Shown: positions 9,579 to 18,632 of the stretch, in pieces
How positions within the stretch are numbered: the stretch's first letter is position 1
Layout: each line of letters begins with the position of its first letter
Assembly: GCF_048265165.1 (NCBI RefSeq)
Contig: NZ_JBLXCD010000002.1
Span: 620,001-684,000 of the forward strand
Length of the DNA: 64,000 bases
DNA from: Oceanospirillum sp048265165
GTDB taxonomy: Bacteria; Pseudomonadota; Gammaproteobacteria; Pseudomonadales; Halomonadaceae
Direction of reading: 5' to 3'
Notes under the pieces: model-generated
What the model saw: only the letters and a program-made list of their open reading frames with translations
What the model was told of the DNA's origin: nothing
Database searches by the model: none
Translations under genes and position numbers: made by a program

Positions 9579-9753
9579 AGGGCTAAACCTGCATAGGGAA
9601 ATTTGTCGCTACCATAGCGAATCCCTGAGAGGATTCCTATTGCGCCTTTTGCCTATATCGCCTTGTTTATCCGGTGGGTACTAAAGAGTTGAAGGTTACG
9701 TTATTTGTGGTTCGAGAAAGAATACAAAGGCATAAACAGTATATCGACAGCTT

Positions 9754-9795
9754 TTATCCACTGGAATACCCCCCTTAACCACAGAGTTATCCACA
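9754..9795 (+). promoter_or_regulatory. Cluster of three DnaA-box-like 9-mers
   Basis: TTATCCACT (9754-9762), TTAACCACA (9775-9783) and TTATCCACA (9787-9795), all in the same orientation within 42 bp. The last matches the DnaA consensus exactly; the other two differ by one base each. They lie in the spacer between the HD-GYP gene's 3' end and the start of the esterase gene. No dnaA, dnaN or AT-rich unwinding element is visible, so this is not claimed as an origin. Confidence 0.5.
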
Positions 9796-9814
9796 GGCTG
9801 AGTGATATATGTTT

Positions 9815-10876
9815 CTAACCGGGCTCCTGGTGGTTATCTCGGATGGCCAGAATTGCATCCAGGTTGCTCATAAAAGCATCCACTAAACTGGGCTCGAAGT
9901 GAGTGCCTCTGTTTTCCCGGATGAGAGTCAGGGCATCTTCAACAGACCAGGCTTTTTTGTAGGGACGTTCAGATGTTAATGCATCAAACACATCTGCGAT
10001 GGCGCAGATGCGGCCGACCAGAGGTATCTCTTCACCTTTCAGGCCGTTCGGGTAGCCAGTACCATCCCATTTTTCATGATGAGTCAGGGCTATATCGCGT
10101 GCCATCGTCAGTAGGTCAGAGTCTTCACCTTCCAGAATATCAGCACCCATCTGAGCATGTTGCTGCATAATTTCCCACTCTTCAGGCTCAAACTTGCCGG
10201 GTTTGAGCAGGATATGATCAGGAATACCGATCTTACCGATATCATGCATAGGACTGGCATTAAGCAGCAGGTCACACTGGTATGGATCCATTCCCATCGC
10301 TTCACCCAGAAGATGAGATATTTTACTCATACGGACAATATGTAAACCTGTTTCATTATCGCGGTACTCTGCCGCACGGCCCAGACGGCGCACCACCTGC
10401 AGGCGGGTTTCATTTAACTGCTGAGTACGCTCAGTAACCTTCTCTTCCAGCGACTCATTCAGACGCTCCAAACCCTGGCGGTATAGCTTAGTGCTTAAAA
10501 GGTTTTTTACCCGGTGAAGCAGCTCATTTCGTTCAAAGGGCTTAGTAACGTAATCCTGAGCACCGACCTCCAGAGCCTGAGTACGAAACTCCTGAGCAGA
10601 CTGAGCAGTTAAAACCAGAACCGGCGGCGGGGTTTCAAAGCGCGCTTTAAGGGCTTCCAGAACAGCAAAACCGTCCATATGAGGCATATTAAGGTCAAGC
10701 AGAATCAGATCGAAATCATGGGTATCAACCAGGTCACAGACTTCACGAGGGTCCATGGTGGATGCAATATCACTGTACCCTGCTTTAGCCAGAGTTCTTT
10801 CAAGCAGTTTCACGTTGACCGGCTCATCATCAACAATGAGAAGTTTGCCTGCAAAAATATCAATGGATGATGTCAT
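9815..10876 (-). CDS. Response regulator with HD-GYP cyclic-di-GMP phosphodiesterase domain
   Basis: A 353-residue cytoplasmic protein of RpfG type. An N-terminal receiver domain (about residues 10-130) has the acidic pair DDE and phospho-acceptor Asp in LILLDLNMPHMDG (about 60), and Thr and Lys in the expected places (LVLTAQS, VTKPF). A short coiled coil (about 130-165) leads to an HD-GYP domain (about 165-345) with HDIGKIGIPD and HHEKWDGTGYP intact, so phosphodiesterase activity is likely. No partner kinase is adjacent; the left border of the genomic island lies just upstream, which may have separated it from former neighbours. Confidence 0.93.
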   Translation of the reverse strand: MTSSIDIFAGKLLIVDDEPVNVKLLERTLAKAGYSDIASTMDPREVCDLVDTHDFDLILLDLNMPHMDGFAVLEALKARFETPPPVLVLTAQSAQEFRTQALEVGAQDYVTKPFERNELLHRVKNLLSTKLYRQGLERLNESLEEKVTERTQQLNETRLQVVRRLGRAAEYRDNETGLHIVRMSKISHLLGEAMGMDPYQCDLLLNASPMHDIGKIGIPDHILLKPGKFEPEEWEIMQQHAQMGADILEGEDSDLLTMARDIALTHHEKWDGTGYPNGLKGEEIPLVGRICAIADVFDALTSERPYKKAWSVEDALTLIRENRGTHFEPSLVDAFMSNLDAILAIRDNHQEPG

Positions 10877-11128
10877 TCTTATGCCCTGTTAGCGTCTGGC
10901 GTCTTACAGCTAATGTAAAACCTTGCTGGGTTTAACGCAAACCCCAAGTTGGTCTTAAACATCCAGATAGCAACGGCGGCCTTAAAATCTGAAATGCAGT
11001 TAGAGCTTGGTATAAAGGGGCTGATTTACTTGGGAGCGGCTGTAATATTTTGTTCGGGAGAAAAATTCAGGGGAGTGTTGCTTAGAATGAGATATAAACA
11101 GAGGTTTAAAATCACGTAGCTTATTGAT
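10877..11128. other. Upstream region of the HD-GYP gene, left of the island border
   Basis: Non-coding chromosomal sequence between the HD-GYP gene start and the island border. Before integration it would have been the sequence downstream of the tRNA-Arg gene. I see no gene or clear terminator. Confidence 0.4.
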
Positions 11129-11169
11129 TTTAAATGGCCCGCTCGGCGCGATTCGAACGCGCGACCACC
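11129..11169 (-). repeat. Left attachment site: truncated copy of tRNA-Arg 3' end
   Basis: 41 bp identical to 33721-33761, covering the CCA end, acceptor strand, T arm and part of the variable region of tRNA-Arg, plus a few flanking bases. Weaker similarity extends to both sides (AAATCACGTA on the left at 11109-11118; TTCGGAGGGC on the right, offset by 2 nt). The match then fails, so no complete tRNA exists here. Confidence 0.93.
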
Positions 11170-11297
11170 ATTCGGAGGGCAGTCGGGAAATGGATTTCAA
11201 ATAGTGCTAATTAACATTAATGCATTTTAATCAATAGGTTAGCGTTATTATCAGATGGCTGGTTGTGTAGTTTAATGTCACATGAAGTCAGTTTTCT

Positions 11298-11305
11298 GGT
11301 CACAA
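11298..11305 (+). repeat. Left-end copy of the GGTCACAA motif
   Basis: GGTCACAA, also present in the 11-bp-period repeat array near the right attachment site (33674-33681). A possible arm-type site for the integrase; the assignment is inferred and an 8-mer can recur by chance. Confidence 0.3.
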
Positions 11306-11373
11306 ATGAGAACTAAAAACCATACATTTTGTCCAACTATTTAGATTGAGATTAGCACGGATGAGAGGTTGGT

Positions 11374-13932
11374 TTGAAAACTGGGGATGACAACGTATCG
11401 GTACTTGTAGAGTGGCTAAAGAGTAATACAGATCTGCCTGAAATAGCGATAGAGCACTTCGTCAGGATGTGCCTTTTTCTCAGGTTTCCGAGAGACCTTA
11501 TCTACTTCTTTTTTGTCCTTGAAACGCTCATTGAACTGCTAGAAATTGCGTCTGAAGTTGACGGTGCTGAGCACTGTAAATCAGCACTCGATTTCGAGTT
11601 AGCGTTGGATGTTTTGCATGTGCTTCAAGAGCATGAGGAAGCAATTATCTTAAACGTGAGTTCTGACCTCAATCGTTGGCATCCATCTTTGATTAAAGCA
11701 TCTAATACCGATAAGCATCCATTTTGGGGTGGGTTTCAGTTTTATCCTGTCTACTCCTTCCTTTTTAATTCAGCTGATACCGATGATGAAGATCATAAAA
11801 CAGATTATCGATATCTGCAGGCTAATACTCTGATAACTGTTCTCATCATGAATACTTCTGCGGTCAATTTGACAGATATATGGTCCTCCTGGAAAAGTTA
11901 CGCACAGAACAAAAAACCTGCAAAAAGCTACGTGATCAGTGCCTGCCGATTTGTCCGAGCGAGTAGTGATCAAGATCACTTTGATCAGTTCGAAGATGTC
12001 CGATCAGAGAGTTTTATCGAAGTGGTCGAGGAGAGAGGTCATGTTAGTGGTGAAGACCGACCTGTAGCCCACACCATGCTAAATAGCTTGTTCTGCCATG
12101 CCTATGATGTTCTTTTTCCATACCAAAAAGCGGCTGCCAAGAAAGACAAAAAAACCAGTAGCAAAGACAGAAAAACGAAGCATCGGAAGAAGCAGAGTAA
12201 TCAGTTCTCTGATGGTTTTGTGCTCTATCCAGCGGCATACACGGAAGAGGACATCTCAGGCGAATTCATTGGACTACCAAACCTTAAGATAAAGCTACTT
12301 GGAGATAAAAAGCCACGAGATGGCCTGACACGTTGGCGAGATTGGGATGTACCTCCAGAAGAGCTCTCTTCTGACCCAAATGTTGTTTGCATTGATGATA
12401 TTGATTCTAAAAATGCGCCGAGTAATCCACGGTCCATGGCAAGGCATATTAGTATGTCCAATCAGTGCTTGAAAGTCGATTGGGGGCGATTAACGCATAC
12501 TGAAATGGCTCAAGTCATGAATGCGATTATGGCTGACTTGAGTTCAGGAAAGTTAAAGGCTCATCAGCAAGAGGTTTTGGTGATGTTGCTTCTTTCCATC
12601 TGGCTAGGTCGTTCAATTGATGAGCTAAAGACTCTGTGTTGGCTCGGACTGAATGCTCGTCCAGATAAGAATAAAATCTATATTCAAGATGATTGTGAGG
12701 GCAAGGTCAGCCACTTTGTTTTCTCACCAGTGAAACCGTCGTTAAAAAAACACCTATCGGCTAAGAAAAAGCAGCATGTGTATCCTCAAGCTGAGTTCAT
12801 AAAACTACCTGACATTCTGCACTTGGGGTCAATTATTGAGGCATTCTGCAAGCCAGCTAAGATGAAGGAGAAAGATTCAGCTCTGATTTTTACCCGACGG
12901 GTGTCGACTTATAAAGACGGCATTCGAGCGTTTATTGGAAGTTTAGATATCTCTGCTAGGGTATCTCTGCCACGCTTACATCATTATCTGCATAGAAATC
13001 TGGTTTTTGAAAGTAATGCGGATCTGGTTGATGCGACATTGCTGACGAGCCAATTTCGTACTCCGGTGCATACTCTCCTTCACTATACGGCGACCAGTGA
13101 GGCGAGGCTGACTGATATTTATCTTCGCACAGTGAAGGCATGTCTAGCCAAGCTGAAAAAGGCGGGCATGAAGAACTTGGAAGGTGTTCTGAAGGATAGT
13201 CAGCTCTTTGCTCCAGTGAATCTTGATAAATCATTTGCAGGCTCTCCATCCAGTCCAAAGTCAGCAAGCGTCAGAATAGCCCTAGATAGAATCCGAAAAG
13301 ATCTGATGGCAAGCCAAGAAAGCAGTCGAGAACGCCATAATCTTTTCACACTTTATAATTTTCTATTTCAGTCGTATCAGGTAGGTATTCGTGCAGTTTT
13401 AAATCCTTTTTTGTGGCTTGAAAATATCGTTGAGATTGATGGCAGCCTTGATGTAGTCATGTTGTCCGACAAGGACAATGAAAATTACTTTAACAGTCGT
13501 ATTGTTCCAATAACTGAGCGGCTGAAAAATCAGATGGCTGTTTTTGAGAAATACCATCGCAAGAAAGTGAAACGACTAGCTAAGAATAATTCCGTCTTTT
13601 CTGGGTATTTCTCTCAGCCTAAGCCATCACCATTTTTTCTGGATCAAAATGGTAATCCAGAAACTCTAAGACCAAAGGTTATTGAGAGATATCTAAGGCC
13701 TTACCTTCCATTGCCGGCTAACTCCAACCGAAAGTTTCTTCGTACAGAGCTAAATAGAATGGGCTGTGATCAGGAAGTCATCGATGCCTTCCTGGGGCAC
13801 TGGTCCCGAGGCCAGGAGCCGTGGGGTGAGTTTTCAACGGTAAGTTCGATCGAGTTAGCAAAAGCTATTGCTCCAAAACTTGATTGTTTAGCTGAGTCGA
13901 TTGGCTTATCACTGGTCGAGATTAAGGCATGA
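11374..13932 (+). CDS. Large tyrosine-recombinase-like protein, subunit 1 of a coupled pair
   Basis: An 852-residue protein of unrecognised named family. Its last about 100 residues look like the end of a tyrosine recombinase: a FLRTELNRMG segment, then FLGHWSRGQEPWG (Gly-His box, about residues 808-820). The catalytic Tyr position falls in a Ser-rich stretch (FSTVSS), so activity is doubtful. A second recombinase-like stretch lies at about 525-600 (LHHYLHRNL to LLHYTATSEARLTDIY). A Lys-rich segment is near 250-275. Start is a TTG preceded by AGAGG 5-6 nt upstream; no in-frame ATG fits better. It overlaps the next gene by 4 bp (ATGA), so the two are translationally coupled. It lies just inside the left border, which suggests an integration/excision role. 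Confidence 0.7.
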   Translation: MKTGDDNVSVLVEWLKSNTDLPEIAIEHFVRMCLFLRFPRDLIYFFFVLETLIELLEIASEVDGAEHCKSALDFELALDVLHVLQEHEEAIILNVSSDLNRWHPSLIKASNTDKHPFWGGFQFYPVYSFLFNSADTDDEDHKTDYRYLQANTLITVLIMNTSAVNLTDIWSSWKSYAQNKKPAKSYVISACRFVRASSDQDHFDQFEDVRSESFIEVVEERGHVSGEDRPVAHTMLNSLFCHAYDVLFPYQKAAAKKDKKTSSKDRKTKHRKKQSNQFSDGFVLYPAAYTEEDISGEFIGLPNLKIKLLGDKKPRDGLTRWRDWDVPPEELSSDPNVVCIDDIDSKNAPSNPRSMARHISMSNQCLKVDWGRLTHTEMAQVMNAIMADLSSGKLKAHQQEVLVMLLLSIWLGRSIDELKTLCWLGLNARPDKNKIYIQDDCEGKVSHFVFSPVKPSLKKHLSAKKKQHVYPQAEFIKLPDILHLGSIIEAFCKPAKMKEKDSALIFTRRVSTYKDGIRAFIGSLDISARVSLPRLHHYLHRNLVFESNADLVDATLLTSQFRTPVHTLLHYTATSEARLTDIYLRTVKACLAKLKKAGMKNLEGVLKDSQLFAPVNLDKSFAGSPSSPKSASVRIALDRIRKDLMASQESSRERHNLFTLYNFLFQSYQVGIRAVLNPFLWLENIVEIDGSLDVVMLSDKDNENYFNSRIVPITERLKNQMAVFEKYHRKKVKRLAKNNSVFSGYFSQPKPSPFFLDQNGNPETLRPKVIERYLRPYLPLPANSNRKFLRTELNRMGCDQEVIDAFLGHWSRGQEPWGEFSTVSSIELAKAIAPKLDCLAESIGLSLVEIKA

Positions 13933-16900
13933 CAATGGAGTCTACAGATCAGGCTGTTAAACAATTGCTTCTTCCTATATGGAAAGAACCAGAGAAAAGT
14001 GCAAAGAGGCATGAAAGAAGGCAGGTGTTATTAAAGTTTCTTTCAGCTGAAACAAGCCAAGTTGCAGGTGTTCTTTTATATGGCGAACAGCCTGAAAGGG
14101 GTGGGGGAGAAGAAGCTGATCAGTCCGCTAAGGTTAATAATGATGACGTCGAGATGCTGGTTTCTGAGTTGTTTAAAGAACTGGCAGGCTCGAAAGAGGA
14201 GCGGGTTAAGGTCATCAAACTTCTGAAACTGATTATCAGGGAAGGAAACAAGCAGTCTCTTTGGAGCATTCCTGAGCCTGCAGTGCCAATGATAATTCCT
14301 GAGGTGAAAGGGCGATTTACACCTCAGCGATTTGATGTAAGTACGAGGCAGAGAGAAAAAGGCTGGCGAGAAGTATTCTTCAGAATGCTTGAGTCCCAAG
14401 GTCAGCTGGATTCTGATGGCCGGTTGGGACTACTGCTTTACAGCGCTATTTGTGACGGAGGGCTACTGGCAACGTCACTCTTGAATGCTTTCATCCGACA
14501 CCCTGCAGAGTTAATGAGTTTGAATAGTCAGGTGTATCTTCATCTTAGACCGGTCTGGTCTGGTCACGAGGGTGCAGAGAGCCGGATGTGGTTTCCTTCT
14601 CCTGTGACGCAAGCTTTGGTTGCGAAGACCATCGCTTCGGGGGAGTGGTTTTCCCCACCAGATAACAAGAGAAAGCATACCTCGTATGTCTTCAGGCTGA
14701 TTACTAAATTTTTTAAACAAGCTGGCCTTGAGAAAAGTAACGGGCCAAGAAATATCAGTGAACTGCTTAATGCTACCTCTCTGATTTATGACCTACAGCT
14801 TGAGCCATTCGTTGCAGACTTTCTAAAACATAAGTATCTGAATCATTCGTTGAAGCCATCGGCCCTGGTTCGTCTTAGTCAGGACTCTCCCGCCAAAATT
14901 CATACCTTGCAGTGCTTAGATCGAACCAATATTGGTGTGGATAGCCTTGAAGAGTCAGAGGATTTGCCCGCTGTTGAACAGCAGTCCTCGGAGGAAGGCT
15001 ATGTCATCCCTGGATTCCAAACTGAATGGAGCAAGCCTCAAAAACATGACTACCTGAAATACACCTTGTCTCAAATCAAGGAGGCATGTGGTGACCAAGA
15101 AGCACACTTGTATCGGTTGTTGGCTGAATGGATTGATAGCGAGCTGCACGGCAAAGCAGCACTGTCAGCAAACTCTGCCCGCTATTACTTTAATACACTG
15201 AGTCGTAACCTGTTTCCTGCGATTCAGGGGCAGTCCTTGGCTGAGCTGTCGGCGTTAGATTTTGAAGAGCTTTACCTAGAAGCGCTGTACCAGCTGAACA
15301 GCGATGGTATGCAGCGTAAGGTTGCCAAAATGCTGATGCGCTTTCATCGGTTTCTGGTGAATAAATATGGCCTGCCAGATATAGATTATAGGGAAGTGTT
15401 GGGGGCGCATGATGCACCGGTTCCTGTTGATGCTGACCTGATCTATTTTGATGAGTACCAGAAAATCTTGAAAGGGTTGGAGTCTTCAGGTTTAGAAAAG
15501 ATCTATCCAGGATTGGTCAAAGTGGCGAGGCTGCTGGTCATTGTTGCCTTCAAATGTGGCCTGCGTAGGAATGAAGTTTTACGGGCTCGGCTGGCTGATT
15601 TTCAGTTGTATGGATCTGAACCTGAGCTATTGGTGAGGGCGCACCCGGGGCGTCGACTCAAGACACCGAATGCCCAACGAAGGATACCGCTTCATGCTTT
15701 ATTGAGCGAGGATGAAATTGCTGAGCTGACAGCATGGTACCGAAAACGCCTGTCTGATAAAGGAGAGGTTGGCCGTTTAGAACAAGGTGAAGAAACAGAT
15801 AATAGCGACTGGGCGAGTAGTCGCTCATCAAAACCTCTGGATGGCTATATGTTTAGCATCCCGGAGGTCAATCAACACGTTGTGTCTCAAGACTTGATCA
15901 TGCCATACATTCATCAAGTGATGCGGCGGGTGACCGGTGACGAGTCGATCAGATTTCACCATTTCAGGCACAGCTTTGCCACCTGGACCTTGCTACGACT
16001 TCTTAATTTGGATTACTCAAAAGCACCGTTGGATAAACTGTTCGTGCAGAGACGTGAAACGCAATGCTGGATTGAGAGGAGTCAGCGGGATGTTCTGGTG
16101 CTGTTGACGGAACAACATACGAGGAAAAAACTGTTCTTACTGGCTCGCTTGCTCGGACATTCCTATCCAACCATTTCACTTGAGCATTATGTGCATTGCT
16201 TAGATTGGATTTCAGCACAACGAGTTCGGGCTATTACTGCTTCTGATTTTCAATTGGTTGTAAAAGCAACGGGGCTGCCTCAGGCCAGTGCATATCGGAA
16301 TGGAGACGGTGATGTTGATTGCCTGCTCAATTATCAGCTGAGAAAGCTGAAGCTTCTTAATCTGGAAGTACCGAGTCTTCCCGAAACCAACGGTGACACT
16401 CTTGAAGTTTTTGATGAAGTTACGGAGAGATTAGAGCTTTGTTGGCGCTACTTGTATGTTATCAGCCGCTTCAACCTTGATCCGAAACAGATGGCTCAGA
16501 CCTATGAGATACAGCCTGAACTTGCAGCGCAGTGGGTTGCAGCGGCTCAAAAGCTATGCAATCAACAAGAGGTGGGACGATTCCGGTTTTCGAAACACCC
16601 AGAGCAGACAGATAAGCTCTTGTGGGCTCCGGCAAAGCCAACAGAGAGTTCAGAAATGGCGCTGGCCTCGGACTGGGTTAAGAATCTGATGCGCTTGGAT
16701 CGGGATTATCGGCTGGAAGTTCTGGATATCTATCAGTGCTACGGATGGGGTAAGCGGTATCACTTCGTTTTTAACAATGCTGAAGAGCTAAAGCAGCTTT
16801 ATTCCTTGATGGATGAATTGGGGCTCACCCGAGATGACATCGTGTGTACGCTGTTGATGGGAGAGCTGGTTACGACCCGGGAAGAAGCAGCGAATCGCAG

Positions 16901-17081
16901 ATACTGGAAGCAGGCTTTGAAGTCAGGTTGGAAGCGAGGTATGAAGACCTATAAATTCGCTCGAATGAAGAATATGGGAGATCATGGTCTGTTGGCTGTG
17001 AATATCCAAAACAAAGAAAGGAACAGAGCATCTGAAGCGTTCCGTTTTGTGATGGCTATGGCTCATATTCTGACGGAGTAG
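13929..17081 (+). CDS. Large tyrosine recombinase/integrase, subunit 2 of the coupled pair
   Basis: A 1050-residue protein with a complete tyrosine-recombinase catalytic set in the middle. The first Arg is in FKCGLRRNEVLRARLADF (about residues 540-557), HxxR in FHHFRHSFATW (about 676-685), the Gly-His box in LARLLGHSYPT (about 737-747) and the candidate nucleophile Tyr in EHYVH (about 754). About 290 residues follow the catalytic domain, far more than in ordinary integrases, and about 450 precede it. The start ATG overlaps the stop of the 852-aa gene. It probably works with that protein as a two-part recombinase. An alternative is a separate element nested in the island; no third att copy was seen to support that. 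Confidence 0.75.
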   Translation: MTMESTDQAVKQLLLPIWKEPEKSAKRHERRQVLLKFLSAETSQVAGVLLYGEQPERGGGEEADQSAKVNNDDVEMLVSELFKELAGSKEERVKVIKLLKLIIREGNKQSLWSIPEPAVPMIIPEVKGRFTPQRFDVSTRQREKGWREVFFRMLESQGQLDSDGRLGLLLYSAICDGGLLATSLLNAFIRHPAELMSLNSQVYLHLRPVWSGHEGAESRMWFPSPVTQALVAKTIASGEWFSPPDNKRKHTSYVFRLITKFFKQAGLEKSNGPRNISELLNATSLIYDLQLEPFVADFLKHKYLNHSLKPSALVRLSQDSPAKIHTLQCLDRTNIGVDSLEESEDLPAVEQQSSEEGYVIPGFQTEWSKPQKHDYLKYTLSQIKEACGDQEAHLYRLLAEWIDSELHGKAALSANSARYYFNTLSRNLFPAIQGQSLAELSALDFEELYLEALYQLNSDGMQRKVAKMLMRFHRFLVNKYGLPDIDYREVLGAHDAPVPVDADLIYFDEYQKILKGLESSGLEKIYPGLVKVARLLVIVAFKCGLRRNEVLRARLADFQLYGSEPELLVRAHPGRRLKTPNAQRRIPLHALLSEDEIAELTAWYRKRLSDKGEVGRLEQGEETDNSDWASSRSSKPLDGYMFSIPEVNQHVVSQDLIMPYIHQVMRRVTGDESIRFHHFRHSFATWTLLRLLNLDYSKAPLDKLFVQRRETQCWIERSQRDVLVLLTEQHTRKKLFLLARLLGHSYPTISLEHYVHCLDWISAQRVRAITASDFQLVVKATGLPQASAYRNGDGDVDCLLNYQLRKLKLLNLEVPSLPETNGDTLEVFDEVTERLELCWRYLYVISRFNLDPKQMAQTYEIQPELAAQWVAAAQKLCNQQEVGRFRFSKHPEQTDKLLWAPAKPTESSEMALASDWVKNLMRLDRDYRLEVLDIYQCYGWGKRYHFVFNNAEELKQLYSLMDELGLTRDDIVCTLLMGELVTTREEAANRRYWKQALKSGWKRGMKTYKFARMKNMGDHGLLAVNIQNKERNRASEAFRFVMAMAHILTE

Positions 17082-17091
17082 CGACTTGAGA

Positions 17092-17122
17092 GGTAAAGTT
17101 GGCTGGATCGGCCAACTTTACC
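17092..17122. terminator. Perfect hairpin between convergent genes
   Basis: Perfect 12-bp arms (17092-17103 and 17111-17122) with a 7-nt loop, 10 bp after the stop of the 1050-aa recombinase and just before the end of the convergent 95-aa gene. No T-tract, but strength and position suggest a bidirectional terminator. Confidence 0.65.
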
Positions 17123-17130
17123 CCGGGGAA

Positions 17131-17418
17131 TTATTCCATCATGCCAACACAGTTTCCCTGAAGCCCGGCGGGGATTTGTCCGATGAGCTGCTGTTTAAAG
17201 TGGGTTAGATCTTCCGGTTCCAACTCAGTATTGGTCTGAAGCAAAAGCCGCTTTTGTACCCATAGCTCAAGTGCCGAGTGGTTACTGAGAGTAGGGTTGA
17301 TTCCCAGGTAGGTTGCTAAGCCAAAGCCTTCCTGAATATGCAGGCCCAGAATCAGAGCTTGGGTAATAAACAGAGCCTGCGGTGAGACCCAAGAGGCGTT
17401 TTGAGAATATTGAGACAT
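17131..17418 (-). CDS. Small protein downstream of the integrase, unknown function
   Basis: A 95-residue protein I do not recognise. It begins MSQYSQNASW and is mostly helical, with a hydrophobic stretch ALFITQALILGL (about residues 15-26) and no signal peptide or Cys motif apart from one near the C-terminus. It starts 9 bp after the integrase stop with a GGAGAAC ribosome-binding site, so it is the third gene of the excisionase-integrase operon. Role unknown; a recombination accessory protein is one possibility. Confidence 0.65.
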   Translation of the reverse strand: MSQYSQNASWVSPQALFITQALILGLHIQEGFGLATYLGINPTLSNHSALELWVQKRLLLQTNTELEPEDLTHFKQQLIGQIPAGLQGNCVGMME

Positions 17419-17427
17419 GATGTTCTC

Positions 17428-18621
17428 CTATTCGCTTTGAGCGGTATCGATGTGAGTTTCACCTAAAGAGGTTTCTGAAGCCTGCAGCCACTGATTAAAT
17501 GCACTGCCATCCCGACGCGTTAAGTTGGGTACGTACCTTGAATAGACACGAAAGAGCATTTCAGTGGTTGTATGGCCCATCTGTCGTGCAATCCACTCTG
17601 GATTTTCACCGGCTGCCAACCAAAGTGTGGCTGCCGTATGGCGGGTCTGATAGGGGCGGCGTCGCTTCAGTCCCAGGTGGTCGAGAATGGGGTACCAAAC
17701 CCGGTTGCTGATATTTTTATGATTCAATGGTTGGCCGCTTTGGTTGCAAAATACCCAAGTGCAGTGCCCTGAAACCTCATGCTGGCGCTTGAGTGCATCC
17801 AGTACGGGCTGGGACATCAGGATGTCCCGCTGGGAGCCATCCGTTTTGGTATAGGTCATTTCACCCTTCACAAAGGTTTCACGGATCTGAATAATTTTCC
17901 GGTCAAAGTCCACGTACTCCCATTTGAGACCGTCGATTTCCCCAGTACGCATACCGGTAAAGAAACGAACAGCGTAGTAATTTTGAAAATCTGGGCGGAC
18001 CTTTTGCAGGATTTGCTTAACTTCCTCCAGCGTAAATGGCTCAACGTCTGTCCGGGGAACCTTAAGAGATTTGATTCCCTTCCAAGGGGATGTAAACTCG
18101 TAGCGGTCAGCGGCCTCATTCAAAATCATCCTGAGCGGCGTCATGATCTTATTGATCGTGGCCGGTTTCAGTGGCTTGCGGATTCGTTTTGGTTCTTTGG
18201 CGAGAGTAGAACGAAACTGCAAAATATCTGATTTGGTGATGTCGCTGATCACCTTCTTCCCAAAGACTGGAATCAGGTAGGTGTTCACGTTGAGCACCAC
18301 GGTATTCACGTAGCTTTTACGCCATTCCACATCTTTTTCTGACAGCCAGGTCTGGGCAAAATCTTTGAAAAGCGGTATCCCACTCGGGTTACTCAACCCT
18401 CTGTTCTGATGTTCAAACTGCTTTGCCTTTTTACTTTTTGGAAAGAAGGTGCTGTAGTCAAACACCCCCAGTGTGATTTCTGCTTCAAGCCGCTGTAATA
18501 CGGTTTTTAGACGCTTTTTGTTCGCTGGCGTGTCGGTTAACGAGGTAGCTTCCCTGCAGCGAACTCCTTTATACCGAAAATCCAGATAGAGCTTTTGCCC
18601 CCGTGAGTAAATGTTTCCCAT
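17428..18621 (-). CDS. Phage-type tyrosine integrase
   Basis: A 397-residue integrase, the usual size for island and prophage integrases. The N-terminus (MGNIYSRGQKLYLDFRYKG) is an arm-site DNA-binding domain of the DUF3596 type, followed by a core-binding SAM-like domain (about residues 85-180). The catalytic domain has TGMRTGEIDGLKW (Arg about 221), YQTRHTAAT (the HxxR box with Tyr in the first position, common in this subfamily), QMGHTTTEM and nucleophile Tyr in VYSRYV (about 365-370). It should recombine the tRNA-Arg attachment sites, yet sits about 15 kb from the intact tRNA. It is preceded by the excisionase-like gene in the same direction. Confidence 0.9.
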   Translation of the reverse strand: MGNIYSRGQKLYLDFRYKGVRCREATSLTDTPANKKRLKTVLQRLEAEITLGVFDYSTFFPKSKKAKQFEHQNRGLSNPSGIPLFKDFAQTWLSEKDVEWRKSYVNTVVLNVNTYLIPVFGKKVISDITKSDILQFRSTLAKEPKRIRKPLKPATINKIMTPLRMILNEAADRYEFTSPWKGIKSLKVPRTDVEPFTLEEVKQILQKVRPDFQNYYAVRFFTGMRTGEIDGLKWEYVDFDRKIIQIRETFVKGEMTYTKTDGSQRDILMSQPVLDALKRQHEVSGHCTWVFCNQSGQPLNHKNISNRVWYPILDHLGLKRRRPYQTRHTAATLWLAAGENPEWIARQMGHTTTEMLFRVYSRYVPNLTRRDGSAFNQWLQASETSLGETHIDTAQSE

Positions 18622-18632
18622 GCTTTAACTCC

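Noticed and set aside
9700..9815. Replication origin at the DnaA-box cluster
   Set aside because: No dnaA/dnaN/gidA-type neighbours and no AT-rich repeats; only three boxes in one orientation.
11000..11200. 66-codon minus-strand frame across the left border
   Set aside because: It spans the att repeat and reads through the tRNA fragment; no ribosome-binding site or family signal.
11129..11210. Second tRNA-Arg gene at the left border
   Set aside because: Only the 3' part matches; the anticodon stem is altered by a 2-nt gap and the D arm and 5' acceptor strand are missing.
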